Positions 62,584 through 64,000 of a DNA stretch of 64,000 nt are shown here, one piece after another (position 1 is the stretch's first letter; every line of letters starts with the position of its first letter). The stretch spans positions 73,498,028 to 73,562,027 of the forward strand of contig NC_088295.1 in the NCBI RefSeq assembly GCF_032854445.1, read 5' to 3'. Origin of the DNA: Liolophura sinensis (taxonomy: Eukaryota; Mollusca; Polyplacophora; Chitonida; Chitonidae). Under the pieces are notes generated by a model. That model was given only the letters and a program-made list of their open reading frames with translations. It did not search any database and had not been told where the DNA came from. A program made the translations under genes and the position numbers.

Positions 62584-63759
62584 TTAATTTATGTTTCTGT
62601 GTACTTGGTCTTCCTTGGACACTTCAGAACTTAACTTGGACATTTGGGTATCAAGACCAGATTGTCCTCGAGATAAAATACTGTCATTTGTGTTTTTTCC
62701 TTTAACACCTATACGCTTTAGGCATTTTTCACACCCAAACACTTCCAAACACTTACGACGAAATTTTCGGCCACTCAAAAAGTAAAAGAAAAAGTTAAAA
62801 GCATGATTGAACTCATTTAAAGTATGGACAACTTCGCGCACCAAGTAGTAAATTGCTAGCTCTCTCGCTTCTGTAGGCCGAGCTTGGTGTCGGTCCACAA
62901 GATAGAAAATGGTTATAGGCAGTTGAAGAATGACAAAGGCTACAGATACCGTTACCAGCATAACAGACAAATTAATGTACTGCTGTGACACTGGGGGTCT
63001 AGATGAATTGGCAGTGTCACCCCTCAAAAGGTGAGTATTCATGGCCTCTCGACGCACTTTGGCTGATTTGTTTAGTTTCACAATGATGCCGCTATTCAGA
63101 AAAATAAGGATCAAGCAAGGGAGTAGAGACAACAAGAGCAAATCAACCCAAGTTATTATCCTGGAGACATCCTGAAGGGACGGTTCTTCTCCACAGTAGA
63201 TATAACCGTCGTCTATAACCTCGATATAGAGCCACAGAGCGAACGAGGCGTGAATCAGTAAAACGAAAGCCGTTATTAAAAGGGCTAGGACAGATTTCTT
63301 CAGGCTGAAAACTCGGGATATTTTGAAAGGAAAGAAGACGGTCACGAAACGTTCCAGGGTCATGAGAACAACCGTCCAGTTGGCCACAGGTGTCGTAAAG
63401 TTCATGAGAAAGTGTAGTGCTTTACATCCACCGTTACCGAGAGGAACTTTATAGCGGGTCAGCTGAGTGTAGAGAAAATTGAATATTATGCATAAGGTGT
63501 CTGTGACGCCCAGGTATGTCACAAACAAAACCAGAGATGTAAATGTTTTCATTTTTCTCACGGTGATAATCACAGCTCCGTTGCCCAAAACAGCTACCAG
63601 TAAGGCTATCCATGGCGTTGTTCTGTTGAGCCATGCGGCGGCCCAGTATTCCGCGTGGCTTTCCAGTTCTTGAGCACTAGAGTTGTCCGCACCATCAGCT
63701 GACAAACTGCTGTTGAAACCCATTAAAGATGTATTAGGGTATGTTTGCTCTGATGCCAT
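62584..63759 (-). CDS. Class A (rhodopsin-like) GPCR, copy 3, intact, 391 residues
   Basis: This single-exon receptor is predicted to sit in the plasma membrane and signal through G proteins. The N-terminus has several N-glycosylation sequons (NTS 9, NSS 16, NSS 26, NRT 45). TM segments lie at about 48-68 (GN at 59-60), 74-97 (D87), 112-136, 157-179, 202-226, 262-288 and 301-327. Cys112 and Cys189 form the expected extracellular disulfide. The TM3 end is LERF rather than DRY. TM6 has FVILQLP where CWxP is usual, and TM7 has NFFFY in place of NPxxY. Helix 8 (RKFRRKCLEVFGC) has possible palmitoylation cysteines. The pattern fits invertebrate neuropeptide-type or orphan chemosensory-type receptors; FMRFamide-receptor-like is the nearest guess. 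No intron or frameshift is seen. Confidence 0.92.
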   Translation of the reverse strand: MASEQTYPNTSLMGFNSSLSADGADNSSAQELESHAEYWAAAWLNRTTPWIALLVAVLGNGAVIITVRKMKTFTSLVLFVTYLGVTDTLCIIFNFLYTQLTRYKVPLGNGGCKALHFLMNFTTPVANWTVVLMTLERFVTVFFPFKISRVFSLKKSVLALLITAFVLLIHASFALWLYIEVIDDGYIYCGEEPSLQDVSRIITWVDLLLLSLLPCLILIFLNSGIIVKLNKSAKVRREAMNTHLLRGDTANSSRPPVSQQYINLSVMLVTVSVAFVILQLPITIFYLVDRHQARPTEARELAIYYLVREVVHTLNEFNHAFNFFFYFLSGRKFRRKCLEVFGCEKCLKRIGVKGKNTNDSILSRGQSGLDTQMSKLSSEVSKEDQVHRNIN

Positions 63760-64000
63760 GGTCAGTTGCCAGCACGATCAATATGTAATCGCCTACGAAG
63801 GGTTAAAACAGAATTCGTTAAGTCGTTGGTCACACTTATCCGAACTACTTTTCATTCGTCGAAGCTGAGTAAGTGTTGTTTCTGTCTCCAAAGGCAGAAC
63901 CTGCAAGAGATAGGACACTGTGATTGACTATCACTGATTATGATGTTGTCAGACATTTACAGGAGAATAGCCAGTCATTGGCCGTACTGAAGTAGCACTT
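63760..64000. repeat. 5' flank of GPCR copy 3
   Basis: Essentially identical to 58293-58533; the duplication continues past the window edge. Confidence 0.92.

Overview
The window is animal nuclear DNA: spliced genes with GT-AG introns, AT-rich non-coding sequence, and dense SINEs, hairpin MITEs and minisatellites. The tRNA-derived SINE ending in GTACGGCGTAAAACACCAAT plus an (AAATA)n-like tail, and the lineage-expanded receptors, suggest a lophotrochozoan (a mollusc or brachiopod). That placement is inference.

Region 1 (1-19.7 kb, + strand): nearly all of a cullin-1 gene (CUL1), the scaffold of SCF ubiquitin ligases. Eighteen exons can be read with consistent phases (723 residues plus stop); only the first ~50 codons lie upstream of the window. 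Its introns hold SINEs and hairpin elements. At two exon edges the splice site itself has been tandemly duplicated: extra acceptors before the third visible exon, and an array of extra donors after the sixteenth.

Region 2 (19.7-23.4 kb): SINEs and a ~1.9 kb minisatellite of ~31-bp units.

Region 3 (23.4-48.2 kb, - strand): three paralogous four-exon genes (called A, B and C here) for small secreted proteins with four EF-hands (~125-130 residues). Each is cut into exons too short to stand out as ORFs. The introns of A and B are packed with repeats: a 68-bp minisatellite, MITEs, SINEs, and in B a 3.9 kb LINE inserted into another dispersed repeat. Gene B has a non-canonical donor before its last exon and may be failing. 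Between B and C lie a 24-bp minisatellite open on both strands and a small acidic cysteine-rich repeat ORF.

Region 4 (48.2-64 kb, - strand): a tandem family of intronless class A GPCRs: an eroded pseudogene (52.3-53.4 kb), a copy interrupted only by an artefactual 200-N gap (56.9-58.3 kb), and an intact 391-residue copy (62.6-63.8 kb). The last two belong to a very recent ~5.47 kb duplication. A broken LTR retrotransposon fossil sits in the flank of the middle copy; the flank of the third copy keeps the empty site.

There is no operon-like linkage between the three gene groups. No CRISPR array, rRNA, functional tRNA or bacterial feature was seen.
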